A stretch of 59,624 bases of DNA from an uncultured Sutterella sp. (GTDB taxonomy: Bacteria > Pseudomonadota > Gammaproteobacteria > Burkholderiales > Burkholderiaceae_F), in contig CAJKSP010000009.1 of the NCBI GenBank assembly GCA_905202595.1, positions 1 to 59,624 of the forward strand, in the 5' to 3' direction. Within the stretch, counting starts at the first letter, position 1, and each line of letters opens with the position of its first letter. The notes under the pieces were generated by a model. The model saw only the letters and a list, made by a program, of their open reading frames with translations, was not told where the DNA came from and searched no databases. Below are positions 16,994-25,608 of the stretch, in pieces. The position numbers were made by a program, and so were the translations under genes.

Positions 16994-17238
16994 AGCTAGC
17001 AGACGTTCAGTGCGTTCGGGTTTACGCGCGTTCTTGAGCCTTCCTCGCGCTTCGCGCTCTGTGTCAAAATTTGAAACTCTGCAGGAGTGGCGGACATGCT
17101 GATTCTTCGGTATAACGCCACCTTGCATTTTTTCTCGACTCGGCTTCTGACGAAAGGCGACGGCGGCCTGACGGACTTGATTCGGTCTGGCAGATTCGCT
17201 GTGCAGAAGCCGGGTAACCGTTTTTTAGGATGACGACC

Positions 17239-17658
17239 ATGGGCACGAAAAAACCTCTGACTCCAGAAGAAATTCTGAAGATGCCCGAAGACGAGTACAT
17301 GAACGACCGGCAGCTCGATTTCTTCCGTCGCCGTCTCCAGGATATGGAGGCCGAACTCCGCGCAAACGCGGATCAGACGACCGTGAACCTTCGCGAAACG
17401 TCGGTGGCGCCGGATCCAGCCGATCGTGCAACGATTGAAGAGGAGCATGCGCTTGAACTTCGCACTCGCGATCGTGAGCGCAAGTTGCTCAAGAAAGTGC
17501 AGGCTGCGCTCAAGCGCATCGAATCTGGCGATTACGGGTACTGCGAAGAAACCGGCGATCCGATTGGCGTTGCCCGCCTGATGGCTCGTCCGACGGCGAC
17601 GCTTTCGCTCGAAGCGCAGCAGCGCCGTGAGCTCAAGCAAAAGATGTACGGCGACTGA
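17239..17658 (+). CDS. dksA: RNA polymerase-binding transcription factor DksA
   Basis: 139 residues. Works with ppGpp in the RNA polymerase secondary channel. The coiled-coil tip has the required DPADRA (D59, D62, A64), followed by EEEHALELRTRDRERKLLKK. In the C-terminal zinc-finger region only one Cys remains (C102 in YCEETGDPIGVARLMARPTATLSLEAQ); E. coli has four. This Cys-poor form is what I recall from other beta- and alphaproteobacteria, so it is probably functional. An ATG at 17230 is in frame, but AGGA at 17227-17230 overlaps it and is spaced correctly for 17239. Confidence 0.93.
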   Translation: MGTKKPLTPEEILKMPEDEYMNDRQLDFFRRRLQDMEAELRANADQTTVNLRETSVAPDPADRATIEEEHALELRTRDRERKLLKKVQAALKRIESGDYGYCEETGDPIGVARLMARPTATLSLEAQQRRELKQKMYGD

Positions 17659-17678
17659 GCGTTAACACTTTCGTTCTT

Positions 17679-17712
17679 CGGCAGCTTTGCAAAAGAGGCT
17701 GCCGATTTTTTC
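17679..17712 (+). terminator. Intrinsic terminator after dksA
   Basis: CGGCAGC (17679-17685) pairs with GCTGCCG (17698-17704) and is followed by ATTTTTTC. A textbook Rho-independent terminator 20 bp past the dksA stop. Confidence 0.9.
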
Positions 17713-17801
17713 GTGCGCCTGTGCGGGTCTGTGCAGCGCTGCGATGCAGCGCCGCACAAAGGGCCAGTCAGGCGCTTTTTCGTCCAAAGGAGCCCCTTGC
17801 G

Positions 17802-18551
17802 ATGGAGCTACTCAATCCCCGTCCGATTCATGACGGTCGTCGGTCTGCAGAACGCGGTTCGTCAGGCGCGATCAAGTGTTCGGCGCCCAAACTTTGGTTC
17901 ATCGATTTGGACGATACGCTTTTTGAAGCGTCCGGCGGCATGTTGCATGCCATTCATTTGAAAATGAATGATTACATCAGCCGCGTACTCGGGCTCAGCT
18001 GGGAGGCGGCAGGTGAGCTGAGAACACGATACTGGCGGGAATTCGGCTCAACTTTCCTTGGCCTCTGGCGGTTGAACGGTATTGATCCGCGGCAGTTTCT
18101 CCTGGCTACTCACAATTTCAACTTTGCACCCTACGTGACGGCAGAAGGCTCGCCTCGTGAAGATCTTGCCGCCCTGCATGGGCGGAAAATCGTCTTTACG
18201 AATGGCCCGAGGAATTATGCGGAGTCAGTGGTGGCAGCACTTGGCATCGGCAGCGAGATTGAAGACATCCTTGCGAGCACCGATATGCGGCTCTTCGGCC
18301 AATGGCGTCCCAAGCCTGATGCCGGCATGCTTGTTGCAGCTTGCGCTAGTCGAGGCGTGCGGCCACGCGATGCGGCGCTCGTTGACGACAGTCCGATGAA
18401 TCTTCGAGCAGCCAAGCGTGCGGGACTTCGCACCGTATGGTGCACGGGCTATCGTGCCAAGCATGGCAAGCTCAGCCATCGATGGCGGGATCCGGCCGCT
18501 GATTGCATCATTTCGCATATCCGGGAGCTTCCTCAGGCATTTGCGTGCTGA
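17802..18551 (+). CDS. HAD-family phosphatase, pyrimidine 5'-nucleotidase type
   Basis: 249 residues from ATG 17802, which has AAAGGAG at 9-nt spacing. The HAD nucleophile motif is FIDLDDTLF (D35, D37), motif II is KIVFTNGPRNYAESV, the lysine is in QWRPKPDAGM, and motif IV is ALVDDSPMNLRAAKRAG. The helical cap and NGPRNYA pattern resemble the SDT1/PHM8-like pyrimidine 5'-nucleotidases that dephosphorylate UMP or CMP. About 28 residues precede the conserved part. Substrate assignment is by resemblance only. Confidence 0.8.
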   Translation: MELLNPRPIHDGRRSAERGSSGAIKCSAPKLWFIDLDDTLFEASGGMLHAIHLKMNDYISRVLGLSWEAAGELRTRYWREFGSTFLGLWRLNGIDPRQFLLATHNFNFAPYVTAEGSPREDLAALHGRKIVFTNGPRNYAESVVAALGIGSEIEDILASTDMRLFGQWRPKPDAGMLVAACASRGVRPRDAALVDDSPMNLRAAKRAGLRTVWCTGYRAKHGKLSHRWRDPAADCIISHIRELPQAFAC

Positions 18552-18576
18552 GCATGTGTAGGAGAGTCGGAAAATC

Positions 18577-20403
18577 ATGAAAGTGCTTCGCGTGCTTTGG
18601 AAAGCGGTCGACTTCTGCCGACGTCTGGTGCTTAATGCTTGTTTTTTCGCTGTTCTGCTTTTGGCGGCGGTGATGTATTTTTGGATGCCCGCAGAGACGC
18701 CGACCGTTGAGCCGAGAAGCATCCTCTCCATTGATCTAACAGGGCGCATCGTCGAGTCGGGATCTGACAGAGGCTTCCTGGCGGACTGGCAGCCTGCAGC
18801 GCTGCGCGTGCCGACGCGCAACACCACTCGACTGAGTGATGTTCTGAGCGCTCTGGCTCGTGCACAAAGCGATCCGGACATTGCGGCTGTTGTATTTAAT
18901 CTCGACGGCATGTCAGGGATCGGACTCGCCTCAGCGCGTACGATCGGGGCGGCGATTGACAACTTCAAGAAGGCTACGGGTCGGCGAGTTTATGCCTTTG
19001 GGAGCAGCTTCACGCAGGGGCAGTATGCGTTGGCAGCTCATGCAGATGAAGTATCGATGAACCCGATGGGGCAGGTGCTCCTCAAGGGACTTTCAGGAAA
19101 TTCGCTCTATTGGGGAGCGCTGCTTCGCTGGGCGGGCATTGAAGTCAATGTCTATAAGGCAGGCGCTTTTAAAAGTGCACCGGAGCTTTATGTGCTTGAA
19201 GCGCCGTCGGCAGAAAATTTAGAAGCGCAGAAAAGTTATCTGGATGCCGCTTGGTCTGCGTTTGCCGCCGATATTGAGAAAGCTCGGGGCATGATGCCGG
19301 GCGCTGTGGCTCGATATATTGAGTCGCTTCCTCAACAGGCGGAGGACGGAGGAGACTTGGCGGAAATTGCCCGCAAGGCGGGTTTTGTGAATCGACTGGA
19401 ATCGGAGCAGACGTTTCGTGAACGGCTCGCTTCGGCTTATGCGGACGGCGGTCGTCTGGATCGTTTGAAAAATATCTCGATGCAGGATTACCTCGCTGCT
19501 CGAGCTGCGCCTGTGCCGTCTCGTCCGAGAGTGGCAGTGGTAACAGCCGAAGGCGTCATCTCGTCATCCGCTTCTCAGGCCGGCATCAGCGCCGACGAGC
19601 TCTGCGAGCGCATTGAAACAGCGGCCGAGGATCCATTGACTAAGGCGATCGTGTTGCGAGTGAACAGCCCGGGTGGCGATGCTTTGTCGGCCGAGCTTAT
19701 CCGCGAGCGGCTGGAATGGGTGAGGCGGGAGAAGAAAATCCCTGTTGTCGCAAGCATGGGCGATGCGGCGGCTTCTGGTGGCTATTGGATTTCAACGGCG
19801 GCTGACAAAATTGTTGCAGATCCCTTTACGCTCACCGGATCGATCGGAGTTTTTGCCATAGTGCCAACCTTTGAGGGCACGCTTTCGCTTGCTCACGTCG
19901 GCCAGGGCGGCTGGCGTACGACGCCGCTGGCCGATTGGGGGAATCCATTCCACAAGCCAGCGTCTGCCGAAGCTGCCCTCTATAACGCGGGCGTGCGCTC
20001 TACCTATGCGCGGTTCAAGCAGTATGTGGCGCAGAGCCGCAAGATGACGCTCGATGCCGTTGAAGAGGTTGGGCAAGGGCGCGTCTGGCTAGGCAAACAG
20101 GCGCTTGAAAAGCATCTTGTTGACCGGCTCGGCGGGCTTGACGATGCGGTGAAGCTTGCGGCCGACTTAGCTGGATTGCCTGCAGAGCCGCCAGTTAAAA
20201 CATTCGATCCACAGGAGAATCCGCTGCAGATGTTGCTGGCCGAACTTTCAGATGGTGCTGCGAGTCGGGTGTTTTCGGCGCATGCACCGCTGGCGGCAGC
20301 TTCAATGCTGAAGCTGCCGAGAGAAGCTGATGATGCGCTAGCGTTGCTTTGCAGCACTACAGGTGCGCCGCTGGTTTGGTCGCCGATTCTGCCGGAGTTA
20401 TGA
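18577..20403 (+). CDS. sppA: Signal peptide peptidase SppA, 67K type
   Basis: 608 residues, close to E. coli SppA (618). A membrane-anchored periplasmic serine protease that degrades cleaved signal peptides. The N-terminal anchor is at about 17-36. The catalytic Lys is in AFKSAPE (K199) in the first repeat domain and the catalytic Ser in GDAAASGGYWIS (S400) in the second, matching K209/S409 of E. coli. DPFTLTGSIGVFA follows the serine. It lies 25 bp after the HAD gene and may share its transcript. Confidence 0.93.
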   Translation: MKVLRVLWKAVDFCRRLVLNACFFAVLLLAAVMYFWMPAETPTVEPRSILSIDLTGRIVESGSDRGFLADWQPAALRVPTRNTTRLSDVLSALARAQSDPDIAAVVFNLDGMSGIGLASARTIGAAIDNFKKATGRRVYAFGSSFTQGQYALAAHADEVSMNPMGQVLLKGLSGNSLYWGALLRWAGIEVNVYKAGAFKSAPELYVLEAPSAENLEAQKSYLDAAWSAFAADIEKARGMMPGAVARYIESLPQQAEDGGDLAEIARKAGFVNRLESEQTFRERLASAYADGGRLDRLKNISMQDYLAARAAPVPSRPRVAVVTAEGVISSSASQAGISADELCERIETAAEDPLTKAIVLRVNSPGGDALSAELIRERLEWVRREKKIPVVASMGDAAASGGYWISTAADKIVADPFTLTGSIGVFAIVPTFEGTLSLAHVGQGGWRTTPLADWGNPFHKPASAEAALYNAGVRSTYARFKQYVAQSRKMTLDAVEEVGQGRVWLGKQALEKHLVDRLGGLDDAVKLAADLAGLPAEPPVKTFDPQENPLQMLLAELSDGAASRVFSAHAPLAAASMLKLPREADDALALLCSTTGAPLVWSPILPEL

Positions 20404-20431
20404 CGGCTGATTGCTCGGAAAGGGTGAACGG

Positions 20432-20461
20432 CGAAGACGCTTGTTTAAGCAAGCGTCTTCG
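20432..20461. terminator. Perfect 12-bp hairpin between convergent sppA and moeB-like gene
   Basis: CGAAGACGCTTG (20432-20443) pairs with CAAGCGTCTTCG (20450-20461) across a 6-nt loop, with no mismatch. It sits between the convergent stops of sppA and the moeB-like gene and would serve both. No T-tract lies on either side. Confidence 0.65.
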
Positions 20462-20481
20462 ATATCGGCAGCGGTAGCTCA

Positions 20482-21270
20482 TCAAACGCTGTGGGCGCAG
20501 CAGAGCGGACAGTCTGTTCGCTTCTCAAAGGAAAAAATATTGAACTCCATTGCCAGCAAATCGACAAGCAGCAAGCGCTGGACGAGGCCAGGGCGAATGC
20601 CGGCGGCAATTTTGACAGCCTCAGCGGCTTGAATGGTGCCTATCAGGCCCGTCAGCGGCGAAAAGACGCCGAAGTCGGCGGCTTTTTCATCGTTGGCTTC
20701 ATCATCTTCTTCAAAGAGGCAGCGATAGCACGGCGATTTCGGATCTCTGAAATCAAAAGTCGCTGCTTGTCCGGAAAAACGTACAGCAGAGCCGAAGACT
20801 AGAGGCTTTCGCGCTTCGAGACAGGCACGATTGATGAGATGGCGTGCTGCTAAATTGTCTGTGCAGTCGAGAATGACATCAGCGGCAGAGACAAGCGGAC
20901 GGAGTGCTTCGAGCGACTTCATGCGAGTGTGTACCGCTTCGACTTCTGCATAAGGATTGAAGCGAGGAAGTGCCTGACGAGCACTTTCTGCCTTATTGAT
21001 GCCAACGGAGGCTTCATCGTGAAGGAGCTGCCGCGAGAGGTTGCTTGTCGAGACGCGGTCATCGTCAACGACGGTCAAATGACAGGCGCCTGATGCGGCG
21101 AGGTACATGAGTGCAGGCGAGCCGAGGCCGCCGGCGCCAATCACAAGGAAATGCGCGGCGGCGACGGCTGCCTGGCCTGCTTCGCCCATTTGGGGAAGCG
21201 CAATCTGGCGAAGCAGGCGCGCATGCAGCTCGGGCGGCAGTCCAGAGGGCTGCAAAGCGGGCTGCGGCAT
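20482..21270 (-). CDS. moeB: MoeB/ThiF/HesA-family adenylyltransferase
   Basis: 262 residues. E1-like enzyme that adenylates the C-terminus of a sulfur-carrier protein (MoaD or ThiS). The ATP-binding GAGGLGSP is at 46-52, the acceptor Asp in TVVDDDRVSTSNLSRQ, and the structural zinc cysteines are CYRC (181, 184) and CPLC (254, 257). The Cys often seen before the GVxxPLxG segment is missing (KAADFGVFSPLTG). MoeB and ThiF cannot be separated by sequence alone, and no moa or thi gene is nearby. The start is 3 nt after the ctpA stop, so both are co-transcribed, as in other Burkholderiales. Confidence 0.85.
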   Translation of the reverse strand: MPQPALQPSGLPPELHARLLRQIALPQMGEAGQAAVAAAHFLVIGAGGLGSPALMYLAASGACHLTVVDDDRVSTSNLSRQLLHDEASVGINKAESARQALPRFNPYAEVEAVHTRMKSLEALRPLVSAADVILDCTDNLAARHLINRACLEARKPLVFGSAVRFSGQAATFDFRDPKSPCYRCLFEEDDEANDEKAADFGVFSPLTGLIGTIQAAEAVKIAAGIRPGLVQRLLLVDLLAMEFNIFSFEKRTDCPLCCAHSV

Positions 21271-21273
21271 AGG

Positions 21274-22770
21274 TTATTTCTCCGCAGCAGGCTGTGACGT
21301 CTCTGTCTTTTGAGCTTCAGCCTTTGCTTTTTCTGCGACCTTGGCTTTGCGTTCTTCGGCGCGAAGCTTTTTCACCTCCGAGAGAGGCTTGCCGCGATAT
21401 TTGGACTCTACGACTTTCTTGCCCTGCAAGTAATTCAACGCCTGTTGCAGCTGCCAGTCCTTGTCGTCGCCGAACATGTAGGTGTAGTCCGGCGCTTCGG
21501 CAGCGTCACTGTCATCGTAAGGCAGCGCGTCTGCAGCCTTGCTTCCCGCCTCTTCATTCTCGAGATGATGGGCGAGGTCGGCTTCACGAACTTGGAAGGT
21601 GGGATAGTTGCCCTTTGGCGTGTCGTCGACGTAGATGTCAGGCTCGATGCCTCGCGCTTGAATGGAGCGGCCCGACGGCGTGAAGTAGCGGGCGGTTGTG
21701 AGCTTTACGCCGACCGGCTTGCTGCCGAAGCTCATCGGCAGAATGGTCTGCACAGACCCTTTGCCAAAGGAGCGGTCGCCCATGATGACGGCGCGCTTGT
21801 GATCCTGCAGCGCGCCAGAGACGATTTCAGAGGCCGATGCAGATGAGGAATTGATGAGCACGACGAGTGGAACAGTCTTTGCTTCCGGTGCAATGCCGTC
21901 AAGCGCTTTCACGGCGTTGCCCGCACGATAGTCTGATTCGATTGCCTTGAAAACATAGTCTGAACGAGGGGCTCGGCCTTTGGTGGAGACGATGTCGGCA
22001 TTTTTTGGCAGGAAGGCGGCGGAGACGCCGATGGCTGCTTGCAACAGTCCGCCCGGGTCGTTGCGCAAGTCGAGGACGAGGCCTTTGAGGCTCTTCTGGG
22101 TTTTGAGCTCGTTGATGTAGCGGGCGAGATCTTCTGCCGTACGTTCCTGGAACTGCGTAATTCGAATGTAGCCGTAGCCGTCGTCAAGCTTCTTCATCTT
22201 GACGGACTGCGTTTTAATGATGGCGCGCTCGAGCATGAACTGCAGGGGCTTCATGACTCCTTTGCGAGCGACTTCAAGCTTCACTTTCGTTTTGGGTTCG
22301 CCGCGCATGAGCTTGACGGCTTCCTCAAGCGTCAGATCCGCTGCAGCTTCACCATCAATCTTCGTAATGATGTCGCCAGCGCGAACGCCAGCGCGCGCTG
22401 CCGGCGTATCGTCGATCGGAGAAATGACGCGAACGCCGGCTGGATCCTTCGTAACTTCAAGGCCTAGGCCGCCGAAGGCGCCGTGAGTCGATTCGTTCAT
22501 ATCCTCGAACCCTTCCTGGTCGAGGAAGCTCGAGTGCGGGTCAAGACCGCTCACCATGCCCTCTACGGCGGACTGCAGCAGCTCTTTGTCCGTTACAGGG
22601 TCGACGTAATAGTCCTTCACGGCGTTGAAGACGCTCGTGAACTGGCGGATCTCCTGAATCGGAAGCGGTTCGGCAGGCTGCTTCTCCGCCCAAGCCTGCA
22701 GGCCGATGCTCGCGATTGCACCGGCGATTGCTCCGAAGCCAACGAGCGTTAATGCGCGCAATTTAGCCAT
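21274..22770 (-). CDS. ctpA: Carboxy-terminal processing protease CtpA (S41)
   Basis: 498 residues. Periplasmic serine protease with an N-terminal signal-anchor (about 6-27), a PDZ domain (about 97-175, GGLGLEVTKD ... DIITKIDGE) and the S41 catalytic core. The Ser lies in NSSSASASEIVSGALQD (near 310-315) and the Lys in GDRSFGKGSVQT (K337). GLVLDLRNDPGGLL is also typical. A Lys/Ala/Glu-rich tail of about 40 residues ends the protein. In Proteobacteria these proteases control murein hydrolases, which fits the EnvC-like gene upstream. Confidence 0.93.
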   Translation of the reverse strand: MAKLRALTLVGFGAIAGAIASIGLQAWAEKQPAEPLPIQEIRQFTSVFNAVKDYYVDPVTDKELLQSAVEGMVSGLDPHSSFLDQEGFEDMNESTHGAFGGLGLEVTKDPAGVRVISPIDDTPAARAGVRAGDIITKIDGEAAADLTLEEAVKLMRGEPKTKVKLEVARKGVMKPLQFMLERAIIKTQSVKMKKLDDGYGYIRITQFQERTAEDLARYINELKTQKSLKGLVLDLRNDPGGLLQAAIGVSAAFLPKNADIVSTKGRAPRSDYVFKAIESDYRAGNAVKALDGIAPEAKTVPLVVLINSSSASASEIVSGALQDHKRAVIMGDRSFGKGSVQTILPMSFGSKPVGVKLTTARYFTPSGRSIQARGIEPDIYVDDTPKGNYPTFQVREADLAHHLENEEAGSKAADALPYDDSDAAEAPDYTYMFGDDKDWQLQQALNYLQGKKVVESKYRGKPLSEVKKLRAEERKAKVAEKAKAEAQKTETSQPAAEK

Positions 22771-22935
22771 TTTGTGTTCTGCTCAGTAATGATCTTCAGC
22801 GTCCGTCGGCCAGGGGCCGAAAGGACGTGACAAGTGCCTATTCTCGCATGTTCGGACACAGCAAATTCATTGATGAATCGGCAATGCTGCTACCAGATTG
22901 GTCAAGTGTTTTTTCCCTTTCGAATGAGCTGTCTG

Positions 22936-24204
22936 CTAAGGCTTTCTCAGCCACGGTGCAGGATTGATAGGCTTGCCTTTGTAGCGAATCTCGAAATAGA
23001 GGCCTGGCTTCTCATCGCTTCCTGACGAGCCGACGGTGCTGATCGTTTCTCCTTGCTTCACGCGATCGCCTACGTTCTTGAAGACGGCTTCATTGTTTGC
23101 GTAAACCGACATGTACGTGCTGCCATGGTCGATGATGATGAGGTTCCCATAACCGCGAAGCCAATCCGAAAAAACGACGGTACCGGCTGCGCAGGCGGAG
23201 ACTTCGGCTCCTTCAGGTGCGCGGAACAGGAGTCCCTGCCATGTCGCGGAGCCTGTTCGCTTTGCACCGAAGCTCGCGGCGATTCTGCCTGAGACCGGGC
23301 GCGAGAGCTTCCCTTTGAGCTTTGCGAAGTTGCCGCCTTTCATGAGCGGTATGGGCTTGGCATTTTTTTGCGCAGCTCGGCGTTCGGCGGCAGCCTGCTG
23401 CCTCTTTGCTTCCGCTTCTTCGGCCTTTCGTTCGGCGGCAAGCCGCTTGTCGATCATGGCGACGAGATTGCCGAGGCGCGTCTGGTCTTTTTTGAGCTTG
23501 TCGATTGCAGCCTGCTGAGTGGCAATCTCTTTCTTGAGCTTGGCTACAGCGCTTTGCCGCTCCTGCTTTTCAGAGAGAAGTGTCTGTCGGCTCTGCTCCT
23601 CTTCATCGGCAATGCGCTTAAGTTCAGCTTGGCGCGCCTTGGTTTCGCTCGAGACGTTTTGGATGCGGGCCTGTTCGCTTTCGAGATTCGCTACGGCGCG
23701 CGACTGAGCTAGCGCCAAGTAGCGAAGCTGCGCGGCCATGCGGCTTTGATCGTTGGGATTGGTACCGTCAAGGAAGAACTGCCAGCTCCGTTGTCGTGCA
23801 TTCACATATTGTGCTCGGACAATTTGATCGACGAGCGCTTCAGCACCGGTGAGGCTCTTCTGAACGCTGCGCCCTTCGTCGGCAAGCTGAGAGAGGCGCT
23901 TTTCGACGCCGCTTCTTTCTGCTTTGAGAGAGCGAAGCCGCTTATTGGCGCTTGAAATGGCCTGATCAGCCTTTTTGAGTGCGGCATTCGCTTCTTCGTT
24001 TCGGGCTTCCTGTTCGGAGAGCTTTTTCTGCAGATCGGAAAGGCGCTTGTCGATTTCAGCGCGTCGGCCTTCGACCTTCTGCTTTTCAAGCGCGGTCTGT
24101 TCAGATTTCGGACGTGCGGCAGCCAAGGCGCTTTCAAGCGGCGCGCAGGTGGCAGCAAAAGCGGCGCAGGCCGCAAAACAAAGGGCGCAAAGGCGATGAT
24201 TCAT
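22936..24204 (-). CDS. envC: EnvC-type murein hydrolase activator (degenerate LytM)
   Basis: 422 residues. A signal peptide (MNHRLCALCFAACAAFAATCA) is followed by long charged coiled coils (about 35-150 and 165-285) and a C-terminal LytM/M23 domain (about 305-420). The last motif reads GLYFEIRYKGKPINPAPWL, with Tyr where active M23 peptidases have the zinc-ligand His of HxH/HFE; this degeneracy is the mark of EnvC, which activates amidases AmiA/B during septum splitting under FtsEX control. ftsE and ftsX are also in this window. A 165-bp gap separates it from ctpA, with nothing I recognise inside. Confidence 0.9.
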   Translation of the reverse strand: MNHRLCALCFAACAAFAATCAPLESALAAARPKSEQTALEKQKVEGRRAEIDKRLSDLQKKLSEQEARNEEANAALKKADQAISSANKRLRSLKAERSGVEKRLSQLADEGRSVQKSLTGAEALVDQIVRAQYVNARQRSWQFFLDGTNPNDQSRMAAQLRYLALAQSRAVANLESEQARIQNVSSETKARQAELKRIADEEEQSRQTLLSEKQERQSAVAKLKKEIATQQAAIDKLKKDQTRLGNLVAMIDKRLAAERKAEEAEAKRQQAAAERRAAQKNAKPIPLMKGGNFAKLKGKLSRPVSGRIAASFGAKRTGSATWQGLLFRAPEGAEVSACAAGTVVFSDWLRGYGNLIIIDHGSTYMSVYANNEAVFKNVGDRVKQGETISTVGSSGSDEKPGLYFEIRYKGKPINPAPWLRKP

Positions 24205-24311
24205 CGAGGCAGAGAATCGGCCCGCACGGACCGTAATATGGGACGCGCAAGAGCGCGCGCACTTATAATCTTACGTTCTATCGCCATCAAGGCAACACGG
24301 AACACCCACAA

Positions 24312-24716
24312 ATGATGCAGTTTTTTCTCGACAACATCGTCCTTGTTCTGATTATCGTGGTTTCTGCCGGCGCTCTTGTCTTTCCTTATTTCGCCAAGCG
24401 CGGTGCAGGCCCCGAAATTTCAGTGAAGGAGGCGGTCCTGCTCATCAATAAGCAGAATGCGCTGATGATTGACGTGCGCAAGCCGGAAGAATATCGGCGC
24501 GGCCACATTGCTCAGGCAGTGAACATTCCGGCTGACGTCATTCAGGGCCGCATCGGCGACTTGCCGAAGGACCGTCCGATCATACTCGTTGATGCCTCGG
24601 GTGCGGGTTCCCGTGCAGTGGCCCGTCTGCTTCGAGGCGTTGGTCTGCAGCAGACGAGCATCCTTGACGGCGGGCTTTTTGCTTGGGCCAAGGAAAAGAT
24701 GCCGCTGGAGTCTTGA
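24312..24716 (+). CDS. Rhodanese-like membrane protein (YibN type), no active-site Cys
   Basis: 134 residues. One N-terminal membrane helix (about 5-26) and a rhodanese fold (about 36-130: LMIDVRKPEEYRRGHIAQAVNIP, then SILDGGLFAWAKEKMPLES). The active-site loop, where sulfurtransferases have CxxGxRS, reads LVDASGAGSRA (93-102) with no Cys, so it is probably not a sulfurtransferase. E. coli YibN, also next to secB, has a similar VDGSG loop. Its role beside secB is unclear. Confidence 0.87.
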   Translation: MMQFFLDNIVLVLIIVVSAGALVFPYFAKRGAGPEISVKEAVLLINKQNALMIDVRKPEEYRRGHIAQAVNIPADVIQGRIGDLPKDRPIILVDASGAGSRAVARLLRGVGLQQTSILDGGLFAWAKEKMPLES

Positions 24717-24846
24717 AAAGCGCAGGGCAAAACGTCATAGTTAGCGGGCGCCGCGGGCGGCTTCGGTTCGAAGCGATTGTTCGGGCGCCCGAATTTAACA
24801 GCTATATGCCCGTCGGCCTCGGCGGGCGGCATAAAGGTAGAAAATC

Positions 24847-25371
24847 ATGTCTGACAACGAGAACGTGCAGAATCAGGAGCCGCAACAGGCGCAACCGAAG
24901 CAGGATGATGCTCCTGTCTTCCAGATGCAGCGTTGCTATCTCAAGGATGCGTCGCTTGAGATGCCCAATGCGCCGGAAATCCTGATGCAGCCAGCTCAGG
25001 AAGCGCCTCAGGTCGACATTCAGTTTGAGGTGAGCCAGCGCACGGTGCATACCGATTTGATCGACGTGACGGTTCGGGGTACGGTAACCGTCAAGACGGG
25101 CGGCAAGACCATCATCCTCGTTGAGGGCAAACAATCTGGTTTGTTCGCGGTGCACGGCATTCCAGCCGAGCCGCTACAGCATGTGACGAATGTGCTCTGC
25201 CCGTCCATTGTCTATCCGTATTTGCGTGCCAATATCGCCGACTTGATGACCCGCGCCAATGTTCCGCCGGTTCATCTTCCGGAGGTGAACTTCGAAGTGC
25301 TCTACCAGCAGCGTCTGGCTCAGGCACAGCAGGAAGCGGCTCAGAAGGCGGCGAACAACGAACAGAATTGA
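24847..25371 (+). CDS. secB: Protein-export chaperone SecB
   Basis: 174 residues. Tetrameric chaperone that keeps preproteins unfolded and hands them to SecA. The core (about 24-155) is clear: FQMQRCYLKDASLEMPNAP, QRTVHTDLIDVTVRGTVTVK, LVEGKQSGLFAVHG, then NVLCPSIVYPYLRANIADLMTRANVPPVHLPEVNFEVLY. Gln/Ala-rich tails occur at both ends. AAAGGTAG precedes the ATG. It follows the rhodanese gene by 130 bp. Confidence 0.96.
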   Translation: MSDNENVQNQEPQQAQPKQDDAPVFQMQRCYLKDASLEMPNAPEILMQPAQEAPQVDIQFEVSQRTVHTDLIDVTVRGTVTVKTGGKTIILVEGKQSGLFAVHGIPAEPLQHVTNVLCPSIVYPYLRANIADLMTRANVPPVHLPEVNFEVLYQQRLAQAQQEAAQKAANNEQN

Positions 25372-25377
25372 TGCTGA

Positions 25378-25413
25378 GAATGCCTGACGCAACTGGTGCT
25401 GCGGCAGGCATTC
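25378..25413 (+). terminator. Hairpin directly after secB
   Basis: GAATGCCTG (25378-25386) pairs with CAGGCATTC (25405-25413) around an 18-nt loop, starting 6 bp after the secB stop. It has no T-tract and is followed by a stronger terminator. Confidence 0.5.
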
Positions 25414-25432
25414 GTTCATCTGCAGGAGGAAG

Positions 25433-25472
25433 CCGGCGCCGCAGGAAGTTCATCTGCGGGCCGGTTTTTTTT
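25433..25472 (+). terminator. Strong intrinsic terminator after secB
   Basis: CCGGC plus CCGCAG (25433-25444, with one bulged G) pairs with CTGCGG plus GCCGG (25454-25464) and is followed by eight T. This ends the rhodanese-secB transcript. Confidence 0.92.
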
Positions 25473-25608
25473 AGTTTCTTGCTGCAGAAGTCGGCATTCC
25501 TGATTCAGGCAGTAAAATCAACGGCGTGTTGAAAGAACAATAACGCGGGCGATCTATGCGAGCGACAAGAGATGTCGATGCGTGATCCGTCAGCAGGTAG
25601 GCTTCTAA

